Positions 44,496 to 54,165 of a stretch of DNA of 64,000 nucleotides are shown here, piece after piece. Source of the stretch: Cytophagaceae bacterium (GTDB lineage: Bacteria; Bacteroidota; Bacteroidia; Cytophagales; Flexibacteraceae); NCBI GenBank assembly GCA_027490155.1, contig JAIXYP010000045.1, positions 62,001-126,000 of the forward strand, in the 5' to 3' direction. Within the stretch, counting starts at the first letter, position 1; each line of letters begins with the position of its first letter. The notes beneath the pieces were generated by a model. That model saw only the letters and a list, made by a program, of their open reading frames with translations. It did no database searches and had not been told where the DNA came from. A program made the position numbers and the translations under genes.

Positions 44496-45857
44496 ATGAA
44501 GACAAGGTTGAAAATTGAAAGGCCGATATGGATTCGCTACGAGGTCACTTGGGGTCATTTGGGCTTCATACTTGGGCTTTTATTTTTTGCTCAAATGGCT
44601 TTTGCCCAACCTCCTCAAGGTCAATGGACGTTATCGGACACGATGATGTATAAGCGGGCCGTGACAGGCGGTGGCTTTCGGTGGGATAGCATACGGTACA
44701 ACCTCTATCACCCGGCTAATACGCCAGTGGCACGCGGCTTTATTTTATCGCCGTATACCTTATCCGAGCGGTTGTTTTTGGTAAGCATCCCTTGTCGTGC
44801 GATGGTTGATACGGTAGGTATCGGCATCGTGTACATCAATAGGGCACCCTTCAGTGTCTTTGATACAACCAAAGGGCATGATACCTTGCTGCAGAAAGTG
44901 CTGGATCGCATTGCATTTAGCTCTGGCCACCCAGAATATCGATATGCCCCATGGTTCACGGTCGGTCATAGCACGGGTGGTATCCTGACCTATAACATCC
45001 CGTGGTGGAAACCCGAGCGCAGCATTGGGGCTATTACCTACAAAAGTGGCAAAATCGCCCCGCCGCTTTGGTTGCCCCGCAGTCGTTGGGGCGCCATGGC
45101 TGATGTACCGCTAATGGCTGTTAATGGGCAGTATGAGGAATATGGCCCTGGCCCTAGCGGCGTGATTCCGCCCGGTGTTTCGCGCGAGATCCAGTGGTGG
45201 TCTGTCCGTGATTCGATCACCAAATACCGCACCGACCAAGTCCAATGGCCTTTTAGCCAATATGTGGATCGAGGTGGTGCCCATACCAATTGGAATATCA
45301 GGACATGGGAGGTGATGGCGCTATATATCAGCAAGGCTTGCCGATACCGCTTGCCAGACACGGGGTCCATTTTTGGGCCACTGCAGTTACTGCCTATCAA
45401 CAATACTTTGCCTACTTGTTACGTCAGCGATACGAACCTCAACTACATCATGGCAGGCAATCAGCCCACTTTGGGACAACGTTTTATGCGTCCTGTTGTC
45501 CATTGGCCACAGGATAGCCTAGCAGGTACCTATTTCCACTTTGATGCTGAGATGGCTGCTGCTTGGGCCAACTACCACTTTTGGGGATTTGGAACCATTG
45601 TAAGTGCAGGACCAAAACTAACAGAACGTTCCACAAGCAATATCTGGCCCAATCCTGCCTCGGGGGCCTACCTCATGGTTTCTAAGGCCAGCCCGTATTT
45701 GCCGAGCCATGTCATGATGATAGCCGTAGATGGGCGTAGTTATCCAGTTTGTTCCGATGACCAAGGGGCAAGCGTACGACTAGACATCGAGAACTTGCCA
45801 AAAGGGCTTTACACCTTGGTTGGCATAGGCAAATCTCAGAAGGTAGTGCTTTACTGA
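44496..45857 (+). CDS. T9SS-secreted alpha/beta-hydrolase-like protein
   Basis: 453 residues with a signal peptide (LGFILGLLFFAQMAFAQ). An alpha/beta-hydrolase fold is suggested by the nucleophile elbow VGHSTGGIL (Ser near residue 159) and a later GAHTNW that may hold the catalytic His. VPLMAVNGQYEEYGP is the strand that usually precedes the acid residue. The last 75 or so residues are a T9SS tail (IWPNPASGAYLMVS, LPKGLYTLVG). It is an exported hydrolase; polysaccharide esterase or PHB-depolymerase-like activity is a guess. Confidence 0.8.
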   Translation: MKTRLKIERPIWIRYEVTWGHLGFILGLLFFAQMAFAQPPQGQWTLSDTMMYKRAVTGGGFRWDSIRYNLYHPANTPVARGFILSPYTLSERLFLVSIPCRAMVDTVGIGIVYINRAPFSVFDTTKGHDTLLQKVLDRIAFSSGHPEYRYAPWFTVGHSTGGILTYNIPWWKPERSIGAITYKSGKIAPPLWLPRSRWGAMADVPLMAVNGQYEEYGPGPSGVIPPGVSREIQWWSVRDSITKYRTDQVQWPFSQYVDRGGAHTNWNIRTWEVMALYISKACRYRLPDTGSIFGPLQLLPINNTLPTCYVSDTNLNYIMAGNQPTLGQRFMRPVVHWPQDSLAGTYFHFDAEMAAAWANYHFWGFGTIVSAGPKLTERSTSNIWPNPASGAYLMVSKASPYLPSHVMMIAVDGRSYPVCSDDQGASVRLDIENLPKGLYTLVGIGKSQKVVLY

Positions 45858-47075
45858 TTAGTCCAGGCCAAGGGATTCGAAGGCTTTGGCATGGAGGAAG
45901 TCATGGTTAAAAGCCACCTCATTGAAGGCATGGTTGATGTACGTATCAAACTTGGCCTGCAAGTCTGGTGTCTCCACAAAACTGTTAAAAGTTTCAGCTG
46001 AGGCCTGATAGAGGTCGTAGCCTACGCCAGCACCAAACATGTTGTGGGCTTCGTTGTCTGGGCTGATCAGGGCCACCATTGGTAGGCCGGCACCTAGGTA
46101 AGTCGTTAGTTTGGTGGAGACGCTGAACTTCATCCAGGCTGACTTAAACTCAAAGTGGTCCCACAAGAAGATGGCAAAATCAAACTCGTGTTTGCGTGCC
46201 ATGAGCTGCGCCTCCGGCACAACGCCACCGTCCACAAAAGTCACATTATCGATCGAACTGCTTGCACGCCAAGCATCAACACCTGGCAACCAGCTCCCCG
46301 TATGGCCAAAACAATGGATACGGAACTTCAGCGGGCTCAGCTTCTGGAGTTGCCCTAGGGCAACCTGCCAGCTTTTGTCAGAGTGCGAACTACCGACAAA
46401 TAGCAGCTGATAAGTGTCCTTTGGTTGTGGCGCCAGTACTTGGATGGAACTAGGGGCAAAACCGCGGCGGAAAATGAAGCTCTCGAGACCAAATGTAGAT
46501 TTGAACTCGGCACGAAGGTTATGACCGATCACGTCTGCCGAGGTGGCTCGGCTAATGACGTAGCGCAGGGCCTCAGTGTTGATACCAAAGTTATCAGGGT
46601 CGAAAAAGTCAAATCGGCAATCGTCATGGAACGTTAGGTGGACCTTGTTTGGCACCTGTCGCAAGAGGATTTCGGCCAGATAGACGGACTCGTTTTGCAT
46701 CACGATCCAGAGTACATCATCAGGGCCAACTTCTTTAATGATCTCATTGGCCCATGCCTTTACCCATTGCTTGAGGTATGATTTCTGCCCAGCAATGCGC
46801 ATGCGCCAAGCTATCGAGGGCCGGATATAACGCTTTACCCAATCGGCTAAAGGCTGATCATAGACTTTGTTTTGTTTCGGATATAACTTGATTCCGCGGG
46901 TAGTGAGCGAACTCAGGTACTCCTGCTTGGCAGTACCTATTTGGGGATAGAACCACTTAATGGCAAGGTCCTGGGGGAGTATATCAAGGATCTTACGGAT
47001 GATGGCGCCGCCCGCAAAAATGTTGTCTGCCTGGACGTTGCTTATCAGGATGAGGTTGCCTTTGCGGTCTGTCAT
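45858..47075 (-). CDS. Glycosyltransferase (GT-B fold, family 4-like)
   Basis: 405 residues from ATG 47075 (a TTG at 47099 is in frame). GT-B features: N-terminal acceptor domain NLILISNVQADNIFAGGAI, linker region RGFAPSSIQVL, then YQLLFVGSSHSDKSW and a donor-site end FSVSTKLTTYLGAGLPMVALI (the typical K/E-type loop). It should transfer a sugar from a nucleotide donor in surface glycan synthesis. It is next to two nucleotide-sugar epimerase genes and ends directly against the hydrolase gene (no spacer). Confidence 0.8.
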   Translation of the reverse strand: MTDRKGNLILISNVQADNIFAGGAIIRKILDILPQDLAIKWFYPQIGTAKQEYLSSLTTRGIKLYPKQNKVYDQPLADWVKRYIRPSIAWRMRIAGQKSYLKQWVKAWANEIIKEVGPDDVLWIVMQNESVYLAEILLRQVPNKVHLTFHDDCRFDFFDPDNFGINTEALRYVISRATSADVIGHNLRAEFKSTFGLESFIFRRGFAPSSIQVLAPQPKDTYQLLFVGSSHSDKSWQVALGQLQKLSPLKFRIHCFGHTGSWLPGVDAWRASSSIDNVTFVDGGVVPEAQLMARKHEFDFAIFLWDHFEFKSAWMKFSVSTKLTTYLGAGLPMVALISPDNEAHNMFGAGVGYDLYQASAETFNSFVETPDLQAKFDTYINHAFNEVAFNHDFLHAKAFESLGLD

Positions 47076-47165
47076 GGTTGCAAATTTGGTAAACAACAAG
47101 GCCCCAACCTACTATCGGCATGAACAAAAGCCCTAATATCTGGTAGGCATAACCTAGGCCTAAAC

Positions 47166-47194
47166 TTAGGTGTACCTAGTTTTGCCTATATTTG
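47166..47194 (+). promoter_or_regulatory. Promoter of the epimerase gene
   Basis: TATATTTG at 47187-47194 matches TAnnTTTG; TTA at 47166-47168 stands at the TTG position with an 18-base spacer. The leader to ATG 47261 is about 60 nt. Confidence 0.5.
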
Positions 47195-47260
47195 CACCAG
47201 ATTTCCAGACCAGAAATCCACCTTGATGGTTGGCGAAGGCTGACTCCAAAAAACTCAACT

Positions 47261-48322
47261 ATGTCGCAGAAAAAAGTACTCGTGACGGGCTCATCAGGCC
47301 TAATAGGATCAGAAGTGTGTGTGTATTTTGCTGAGCGTGGCTGGCAGATACATGGGGTTGACAACAACCAACGGGCCGTCTTTTTTGGCGCCCAAGGTGA
47401 TACCCGCTGGAACCAACAACGTCTCCAGAGCACACTCAATGGCTTTGTACACCACGAGGTTGACATTCGTGATCGTCAGGGTGTGCTGGACCTGATTGCG
47501 CAACTAAAGCCAGATGCCATTGTCCATACAGCAGCTCAGCCAAGCCATGACCGTGCTGCAGCAATCCCGTTTGATGACTTTGATACCAATGCCGTCGGTA
47601 CGCTCAACCTGCTTGAGGCCGTCCGCCGCGCTTGTCCTGAGTCACCCTTCGTCCACATGAGCACCAACAAGGTCTATGGCGATGCACCAAACGAGATCAA
47701 GATGGATGAGCTCGAGACCCGCTGGGAATATGCTGACCCAACTTACGCTAATGGCATCCCAGAGACTTTCCGTATCGACCAATGTAAACATAGTCTGTTT
47801 GGTGCCAGCAAAGTCGCCGCCGATGTGATGGTACAGGAGTATGGTCGCTACTTCAACATGCCAACTGCCTGTTTGCGTGGTGGTTGCCTTACTGGCCCTA
47901 ACCACACAGGTGTTGAGCTCCATGGCTTCCTGAGCTACCTCATCAGGTGTAACCTAGAGGGCCGCAGCTATACCGTCTTCGGATACAAAGGCAAACAAGT
48001 GCGCGATAACATCCACAGCCTAGATGTCGCTCGTTTTGTAGAGGCCTTTATCGAGACCCCACGTGTTGCCGAGGTCTATAACATCGGTGGTGGCAAAGCC
48101 AATAGTATCTCAATCTTGGAGGCCTTCAAGCTCATCGAGGACATCTCGGGCAAGCCAATGGTCTATACCTATAACGAAACCAACCGCATCGGCGATCATA
48201 TCTGCTACTATAGTGATCTGGACAAGATGCGTGCCCACTTCCCTAACTGGGACATCACGAAGGATCTTCGCACTACGTTCGAGGAAATCCACCAGGCATG
48301 GGTCACACGGACTGCACACTAG
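47261..48322 (+). CDS. NAD-dependent sugar epimerase, CDP-paratose 2-epimerase-like
   Basis: 353 residues from ATG 47261 (a longer in-frame start has no homology). Rossmann motif [32 protein letters not shown] and [12 protein letters not shown] are typical of the CDP-tyvelose/paratose epimerase-like group; later [25 protein letters not shown] and [13 protein letters not shown]. The usual catalytic Tyr of YxxxK is Phe here ([10 protein letters not shown]), which I believe is normal in this subgroup, but the point deserves care. It likely makes a deoxy-sugar or another nucleotide sugar for cell-surface glycans. Confidence 0.85.
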   Translation: MSQKKVLVTGSSGLIGSEVCVYFAERGWQIHGVDNNQRAVFFGAQGDTRWNQQRLQSTLNGFVHHEVDIRDRQGVLDLIAQLKPDAIVHTAAQPSHDRAAAIPFDDFDTNAVGTLNLLEAVRRACPESPFVHMSTNKVYGDAPNEIKMDELETRWEYADPTYANGIPETFRIDQCKHSLFGASKVAADVMVQEYGRYFNMPTACLRGGCLTGPNHTGVELHGFLSYLIRCNLEGRSYTVFGYKGKQVRDNIHSLDVARFVEAFIETPRVAEVYNIGGGKANSISILEAFKLIEDISGKPMVYTYNETNRIGDHICYYSDLDKMRAHFPNWDITKDLRTTFEEIHQAWVTRTAH

Positions 48323-48332
48323 TCATTATTGA

Positions 48333-48367
48333 AATGAGGGCCTAGGACAAGGCCCTCATTATTTTTT
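48333..48367 (+). terminator. Intrinsic terminator
   Basis: AATGAGGGCC (48333-48342) pairs with GGCCCTCATT (48351-48360), an eight-base loop, then A and a run of six T. Confidence 0.9.
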
Positions 48368-48391
48368 CTGGAAGTACAAACCACTTGTCCC

Positions 48392-49486
48392 TTGTCAATC
48401 AAACTAGCCTACATCTTCACCCTGCTGACCCTCACGTTTGGCTGCAGCAATACCGATGCACCATTGCGCCCCATCCGGCGTAATGTAGTGCAGGCGGTCT
48501 ATGCTAGTGGTAAGGTCTATCCGCAGCACTACTACAAGGCCAATGCTGGTCTGGCGGGCTTCTTGGAGGAAATCTATGTTAAGGTCGGGGATACCGTCCG
48601 GGCAGGTCAGCCATTGTTCCGTGTTCGGAACGAGGTTAGCGACCTTGCCGTAGCTACTGCCCAAAATAACTTCAACCTCGCCTCTCGCTATGCGGCTCAG
48701 GATAGTCCGTTTTTGGCGGCTATGGCAGCTGAGGTAGCGGCAGCTCGGTCAAAGGCCATGCTGGATAGTACGAATCTGGCACGTGTCAGGGCCCTGAGGG
48801 CACAGAACGCAGGCACCCAGCAACAGCTAGACAATGCTGTCACCTTGGCCTATACCAGCCGAGAGATTTGGCAAAAGGCCCTTAGTAACCTTGCTGCCAA
48901 TCAGGACAAACTTCGTAATGATGTACGCAATGCAAGCAACCAACTGAAGGCGGCACGTAGCCAACAGAAGGATTTTACTGTTCTGGCTACAATCAATGGT
49001 CGTGTCTATGACATTCTGCCTAAAGTAGGTGAACTAATTGCCCCGCAGATCCCTGTGATGGAGATCGGTAGTACAGATGGCTATGAGGTCGAGTTGGCGA
49101 TTGACGAGAGTGATGCCAACTTTGTGAAGCCGGGTCAAGCAGTTGTCTTCAGTGCCGAATTCTTGGGCGATCGTACTTTAAAAGGGACCATCACCCAGGT
49201 CTATCCCAAGATCACCTTACTCAATAAAAGTATTAAGGCCATTGCCTCTGTTCAAGCTCCTGCCGATGTCAAGATGTACGCGGGCAGCACCATCGAGGCC
49301 AACATTGTCTATCGGGAACGCAAAAATGTATTGGTACTCCCGCGGTTTTATGTCCTGAACGACACGGTCATTGTCAAAAGTGGCCTTGGGATCCAGAAAC
49401 GTAAAATCAACACAGGTGCTGCAGATGTCGAGTTTGTCGAGATTACCTCTGGCCTTACCGAGCAAGACGAAGTGGTCCGACCATAG
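48392..49486 (+). CDS. Membrane-fusion (HlyD/MacA-like) efflux adaptor lipoprotein
   Basis: 364 residues from a TTG at 48392, the only start that keeps the signal peptide with lipobox LTLTFGC. Domain order as in MacA/HlyD adaptors: beta-barrel/lipoyl half (AGLAGFLEEIYVKVGDTVRA), a helical hairpin (residues about 85-195, for example RVRALRAQNAGTQQQL), second lipoyl half (INGRVYDILPKVGELI), then a barrel and membrane-proximal domain. It bridges the inner-membrane permease (next gene) and an outer-membrane channel. No ATPase or TolC-like gene follows. Confidence 0.85.
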   Translation: MSIKLAYIFTLLTLTFGCSNTDAPLRPIRRNVVQAVYASGKVYPQHYYKANAGLAGFLEEIYVKVGDTVRAGQPLFRVRNEVSDLAVATAQNNFNLASRYAAQDSPFLAAMAAEVAAARSKAMLDSTNLARVRALRAQNAGTQQQLDNAVTLAYTSREIWQKALSNLAANQDKLRNDVRNASNQLKAARSQQKDFTVLATINGRVYDILPKVGELIAPQIPVMEIGSTDGYEVELAIDESDANFVKPGQAVVFSAEFLGDRTLKGTITQVYPKITLLNKSIKAIASVQAPADVKMYAGSTIEANIVYRERKNVLVLPRFYVLNDTVIVKSGLGIQKRKINTGAADVEFVEITSGLTEQDEVVRP

Positions 49487-49555
49487 ACCACCAAAAGTAT
49501 CATTCTGTCTTGGTTAACAGCATCTAGTCTAAAAGCAGAACCAACCCCAATTATC

Positions 49556-50851
49556 GTGTCTCAATCGCAGCCCAACATCCCGGCCAGGACCAAAAAACAG
49601 AGCAACCCAATTTATCGGATTGCCTTTGTCCATTTGGTGTCCAAAAAGCGGCAGACCATCGTGGCCATGCTGGGGGTGATGTTCGGGATAACGGTATTTA
49701 TTTTTCAGGCTGGGCTGATCACTGGTTTGCAGATCTATATGTTGGATAAAATCGTCAATAACCAGGCGCACATCCATATCTATAACGAACCAGACAAACA
49801 TCCACCAAGCATCCTGAGCCAGCTGCCAGAGCATAAGGAAGATTGGGTCTTAGTTCGGAATCAAAAACAAAAGGATGCTAAAAAGCAGCTAAAGAATGGA
49901 GCGGGCCTCATGAAGATCTTGGAGGCTCATCCTGCAGTCTTGGGTATTGCACCAAATGTTAATACACAAGGGATCCTGCGGTCTGGATTTAAGGAAACAC
50001 CTGCTTCCCTTAACGGCATCGTGATTGATAAGGAGAATCAATTGTTTAATCTCAATAAGGAGGTTATCGCAGGTGATATCAATCAGTTAAAAGTAATCAA
50101 TAACGGGGCGATCCTTGGTGTTGGTGTTGCAGATAAAATTGGCGCGGAGGTAGGGGATATCCTGACCCTTGCCACAACCAATGCCATTGTGGATGTCAAG
50201 GTGGTAGCCATTACCCAGAGTGGTATCACACAAGTAGATGATAACCGTGCCTATATCAATATCAGACTGGCGCAAAACTTAGTGAATGCAGACCGCACCT
50301 ACATTACAGACCTCAATATCAAACTAAAGGATGTTGACGCAGCTGACAGGCTGTCAGTTCAGTTTGAGCAATCGTTGGGGTACAAGGCCCAGAGCTGGAA
50401 GGAAGCGAATGCAGGTATTTTTGGAGTGTTCAAGATCCAGAATATGGCTACCGGATTGGTGATTGTATCGATCCTGATTGTGGCGGGCTTTGGCATATTC
50501 AATATCCTGATGATGATGATTTACGAAAAGATGACCGACATCGCTATCCTAAAATCCATAGGGTTCAGGAATTCAGATATCAGGAATTTATTCATGATCG
50601 AGGCTTTGATCATTGGTGTAGCAGGTGGGATTACGGGTTTAGGCATGGGCTATGGTGTATCATTATTGGCAAGTCAACTAAAGGTGCAGCTGCGAGGTTT
50701 GGTCACGATAGATCATTTGATTATCAACTTTGATCCCTTGTTCTATACTGTTGGTTTTGGTTTTGCGATCTTGAGCACAGCCTTGGCAGGTTACTTCCCG
50801 GCCCGCAAAGCTAGCAAGATTGACCCCGTGGAAATTATCAGGGGTAAGTGA
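49556..50851 (+). CDS. ABC transporter permease, FtsX/MacB type
   Basis: 431 residues from GTG 49556. One N-terminal membrane helix (IVAMLGVMFGITVFIFQAG), a large periplasmic MacB-type core domain (residues about 65-290), then three C-terminal helices with the FtsX signature IYEKMTDIAILKSIGFRNSD and the closing FPARKASKIDPVEIIRGK. It forms the membrane part of a MacAB- or Lol-like efflux or lipoprotein pump with the adaptor upstream. The partner ATPase is not next to it. Confidence 0.9.
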   Translation: MSQSQPNIPARTKKQSNPIYRIAFVHLVSKKRQTIVAMLGVMFGITVFIFQAGLITGLQIYMLDKIVNNQAHIHIYNEPDKHPPSILSQLPEHKEDWVLVRNQKQKDAKKQLKNGAGLMKILEAHPAVLGIAPNVNTQGILRSGFKETPASLNGIVIDKENQLFNLNKEVIAGDINQLKVINNGAILGVGVADKIGAEVGDILTLATTNAIVDVKVVAITQSGITQVDDNRAYINIRLAQNLVNADRTYITDLNIKLKDVDAADRLSVQFEQSLGYKAQSWKEANAGIFGVFKIQNMATGLVIVSILIVAGFGIFNILMMMIYEKMTDIAILKSIGFRNSDIRNLFMIEALIIGVAGGITGLGMGYGVSLLASQLKVQLRGLVTIDHLIINFDPLFYTVGFGFAILSTALAGYFPARKASKIDPVEIIRGK

Positions 50852-50885
50852 TAGGTTGCAAGGTTGATTGTACTATTTTGCGGGT

Positions 50886-52925
50886 ATGGAACCCAAGAAA
50901 TCATTCCTTGCAAATCTGCTTCAGCAGGAAGTCCAGTACCAAGTCCCAATTTTTCAGCGGACTTATGCCTGGGATAAAAAGCAATGGTTTACCCTCTGGA
51001 CTGATGTTCTGGATTTGTACGAAAGGGAATCCGATAAGTCAGAGCGGCCTCATTTTATTGGCAGTATCGTGCTCACAGAGCTTGGTGCAAAGGGTGATGT
51101 GCCTCTTTATAGCGTTGTGGATGGTCAGCAAAGGCTTACAACGATGATCGTGTTTAGTTTGGCACTGGCCGATGCGATTACAGCATTAGGTAGTGAATCC
51201 CATATTTCTTTTAGGGATCGGTATATGGTCAATCAGTATGCGAAGAATGATAAGCGTTACAAACTATTGCCTTCAAGACCAGATAAGGAAGCCTTTCTAT
51301 CCTTGATCAATCGGACCAGTACTTTGCCTTCGCATGCTATTACAAGGGCCTATACCTACTTTCAAGATAAGGTCAGGAAAGAGTTCGGGACCAACGTCGA
51401 AGATTGTATCAGGATGTATGATGTTGTTTTTAATCGACTGCAGGCGGTTTGTATTTATATTGATAAGGACGAGGATCCGTACCAAATTTTTGAAAGCCTT
51501 AATGCCAAAGGAGAACCATTGGCAGTTGCTGATCTGATTAGGAATTATTTGTTTGCCGGCCTTGACGAAATGCGCCAAACAGAACTTTACGAGCAATATT
51601 GGCTGCCAATGGAGCAACTACTCGCCAAAAGTAAGGATGGTTTATCGAGCTTTATTCGGCTTTATCTGATGCGCAATGGCAAGAAGGTGGCCCGTTATAA
51701 CGTTTATTCGGACTTTAAACTTGAGGCTGAAGGACATAAGGAGCATATTCTGGAAACACTTCATCAGCGGGCGCAGCAGTTGGCCAACCTTTTTGTTGAT
51801 GTGCCACAAGGCGTGATGCCTAGTGCGGAAGCTGCCTGGATCAGGGCGATGGATATGAGTAGTTTCTTTCCGTTGATGTTCCAGTTCCTAGATCAATATG
51901 ATCGGGAAGACCTTGCGCTGAAAGCTAAAGACCTCGGTAGGCATTTGCTGAATGTGATGATACGGCGGTTCTTTGCTGAGAGTAAATCAAACGAAGTTGT
52001 GCGATTGGTTGGCGCTATGCTTCGTGATCTATTATCCGAAGAGAAAGATACGTATTATGAAACTTTGCTCAATCGACTGACCCTTGATCTTTGTCCTGAT
52101 GATGCGGTTGTCGCCAAAGCCGTTCCAACCAGACCTTTGTATGATCAGCCGGGGATTGTTGTCAAATGCCGGACGATCCTCGAAATGTTAGAGATAGGTT
52201 ATGGGCACAAAGAGCAGGCTGATCTAACAAGAGCCTCCATTGAGCACCTTGCACCTCAAACAATAGGCCCTTGGAAGGCTATGCTCTCTGATGAGGACCA
52301 AGAGGGGTATAATGAATGGATCCATACGCTTGGTAACTTGACCCTGACTGGCTACAATTCGGAGCTCAGCAATAAACTATGGACATATAAACAAGATGCA
52401 CTTAATAAGAGTAACTACGAGCTCAATAGGTACTTTGCTGACCAGCCAGTTTGGAATAGGGCTGCGGCATTAGCTAGGGCAGAGGCTTTGGTGCCGGACG
52501 TTTTGAAGGTATTTGCAGCGCCTGTGGAACTTAACAGGTCAGAAGCAAGACAATTGGCACGTACCTATGAGGCTCCATCAAGACCAATATCATTGACTTT
52601 GGGGACGCATCGAATCCCGGGAGGAAAATGGTCTAATTTAACTGCAGCTGGCCTTAGCTATATGGCCAATCAATTCCCTGAGCAGTTCAATACTTGGGCG
52701 ATTAACAGTCCCTATTTGTCAAACACCGCATCGTTTCCATTGCGTAATGTTGGATTGAAAGCCCAGGCTAATGAGCTTTCATGGTATTATAATTCAAATC
52801 AAAGCGGTCAATCGCATCTGAAGATTCTACGTACCGCTTGGCGTGGGATAGGCGGGTCTGAAGTTGACTTTGTAATGGAGTATGACGTAGATGGGGTTAG
52901 CACAGCATTAGATTTTGATGCTTAA
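50886..52925 (+). CDS. DUF262/DUF1524 (GmrSD-like) nuclease, probable anti-phage defence protein
   Basis: 679 residues from ATG 50886 (a TTG at 50868 is in frame). The N-terminal DUF262 (ParB/Srx-like NTPase) part carries YQVPIFQRTYAWDKKQW, HFIGSIVL and VVDGQQRLTTM (residues about 76-87). DPYQIFESLNAKGEPLAVAD follows, and near residues 448-490 the DUF1524 His-Me/HNH-type nuclease: SIEHLAPQTIG and HTLGNLTLTGYNSELSN. The last 120 residues are a further domain that I do not recognise. Such fused proteins act as type IV-like restriction systems against modified phage DNA. It lies 34 bases behind the permease gene, an odd partner, and codon use differs somewhat, suggesting transfer. Confidence 0.88.
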   Translation: MEPKKSFLANLLQQEVQYQVPIFQRTYAWDKKQWFTLWTDVLDLYERESDKSERPHFIGSIVLTELGAKGDVPLYSVVDGQQRLTTMIVFSLALADAITALGSESHISFRDRYMVNQYAKNDKRYKLLPSRPDKEAFLSLINRTSTLPSHAITRAYTYFQDKVRKEFGTNVEDCIRMYDVVFNRLQAVCIYIDKDEDPYQIFESLNAKGEPLAVADLIRNYLFAGLDEMRQTELYEQYWLPMEQLLAKSKDGLSSFIRLYLMRNGKKVARYNVYSDFKLEAEGHKEHILETLHQRAQQLANLFVDVPQGVMPSAEAAWIRAMDMSSFFPLMFQFLDQYDREDLALKAKDLGRHLLNVMIRRFFAESKSNEVVRLVGAMLRDLLSEEKDTYYETLLNRLTLDLCPDDAVVAKAVPTRPLYDQPGIVVKCRTILEMLEIGYGHKEQADLTRASIEHLAPQTIGPWKAMLSDEDQEGYNEWIHTLGNLTLTGYNSELSNKLWTYKQDALNKSNYELNRYFADQPVWNRAAALARAEALVPDVLKVFAAPVELNRSEARQLARTYEAPSRPISLTLGTHRIPGGKWSNLTAAGLSYMANQFPEQFNTWAINSPYLSNTASFPLRNVGLKAQANELSWYYNSNQSGQSHLKILRTAWRGIGGSEVDFVMEYDVDGVSTALDFDA

Positions 52926-53064
52926 CCCAACTTTCAAGTTCCAAAATTATACATAGTAGTCCTGTTTTGGTTCTGATGTGTAGATTGGCTAGTGATCCAA
53001 CGCCGACTACATCATACCTAATATCATCGAAGGGCATCGATTGAAAGCAAAATAAAATAGCCTA

Positions 53065-53102
53065 CAAGGATACTGTCACTCGCCAGAGGTACAGTATCCT
53101 TG
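53065..53102 (-). terminator. Hairpin downstream of the lipoprotein gene
   Basis: CAAGGATACTGT (53065-53076) pairs perfectly with ACAGTATCCTTG (53091-53102). On the minus strand a T-rich stretch follows, so it probably terminates the lipoprotein gene at 53175. Confidence 0.6.
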
Positions 53103-53174
53103 CAAGCTAACAGTAAGCAAGAACAGATCTTACTTCAGCTGATTTTTTAGCGGACATAAATCCAACCTCACAAT

Positions 53175-53930
53175 CTATTCCTGATCCTGCGCCACGATTT
53201 GCAACTGCGCCCTGCTATTGGGTCCGGCAGTGGTTACAGCGTAAGGCCTAATAACCGCAAGCTTGACTTTGTTCTGGCTCAAGACATCTGACACCGTAGT
53301 GGAGTTGATGAGCGAATCATTACTGGCCTTGTACAGTCGGATGGTATCGCCAGCAGTAGGTTTGATCCTGCCACTAAAAGTTGCGAAGGTGCCGTAATCA
53401 ACAGTGCCAAGGGTATGGCCATTGTGTGCCACCTTTAGCTGACCATAGCCAGGATGTGTATGCAGGAATGCTAGCTGGGCGCTGTCTCCTGATGGATTGG
53501 CAAAGTTAGGAACCACTAGCCTTTGGGGCGGATGGCTGCTGCCGGCAGTGGTCTCACCCACGTAAGCGATGATGTACTTACCGTTACGGCTCACGAGGTC
53601 TGAATAGGGAAGGATGATACCATCCACATTGGCGTTTAGGGATAGCTTTCCGACAATGCTGTCTCCTACAGCCCAGTCGATTAATATGCGGTTGGCATAT
53701 CCGTAGCCGAGCGAAAAGCTCCGTGACCTTGGGCTGACGATATTGGTAGTAAGCTCCGCTGCGTTGGCGGCGATCACAAAGTTGGTTGTCAGGATGGTGG
53801 TGTTCTTGATCGCCTGATTGGGTGTTGGGTCAGAGGACGAGGAACTTTTGCAATTGGCAAGTGAGATTGCAATAGCTGCTGCGATGCCTAGTCTGCCTAG
53901 AGCGCTGGATAGTCGGAAGGAGTTGTACAT
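53175..53930 (-). CDS. Lipoprotein, DUF4397-like
   Basis: 251 residues from ATG 53930 with lipobox (ISLANC) and a Ser-rich spacer after the cysteine. The mature part is beta-rich: SFSLGYGYANRILIDW, VGKLSLNANVDGIILPYSD, then the block LAFLHTHPGYGQLKVAHNG with TVDYGTFATFSGRIKPTAGD, which recalls DUF4397 domains (Ig-like, common in surface lipoproteins). A TTG at 53948 is a less likely start. Function unknown. Confidence 0.7.
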   Translation of the reverse strand: MYNSFRLSSALGRLGIAAAIAISLANCKSSSSSDPTPNQAIKNTTILTTNFVIAANAAELTTNIVSPRSRSFSLGYGYANRILIDWAVGDSIVGKLSLNANVDGIILPYSDLVSRNGKYIIAYVGETTAGSSHPPQRLVVPNFANPSGDSAQLAFLHTHPGYGQLKVAHNGHTLGTVDYGTFATFSGRIKPTAGDTIRLYKASNDSLINSTTVSDVLSQNKVKLAVIRPYAVTTAGPNSRAQLQIVAQDQE

Positions 53931-54095
53931 TGTCTTAATGCTGGTCAAAATTCGTTTAATAATGCCAAGTTATGGAATTGATAGCAGTATTCGAGTCTTT
54001 TGTGTAAATGAGTGCAATAATATATGGTGGATTGTTGTCTTCGCCATTGATTATCTGGCGATCCCGATAGGTAACCACAGCTGGGCCATTGTTAA

Positions 54096-54127
54096 CCAAA
54101 AAAGAGCCTAAAGAGGCTCTTTTTTGG
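54096..54127. terminator. Bidirectional terminator
   Basis: A perfect 14-base stem (54096-54109 with 54114-54127) around AAAG; each arm contains a run of A or T, so it works on either strand. It most likely ends the paaC transcript. Confidence 0.8.
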
Positions 54128-54165
54128 TGTGTATGGCAATCTCATATAGTGCCCGAGCCTGTGTT

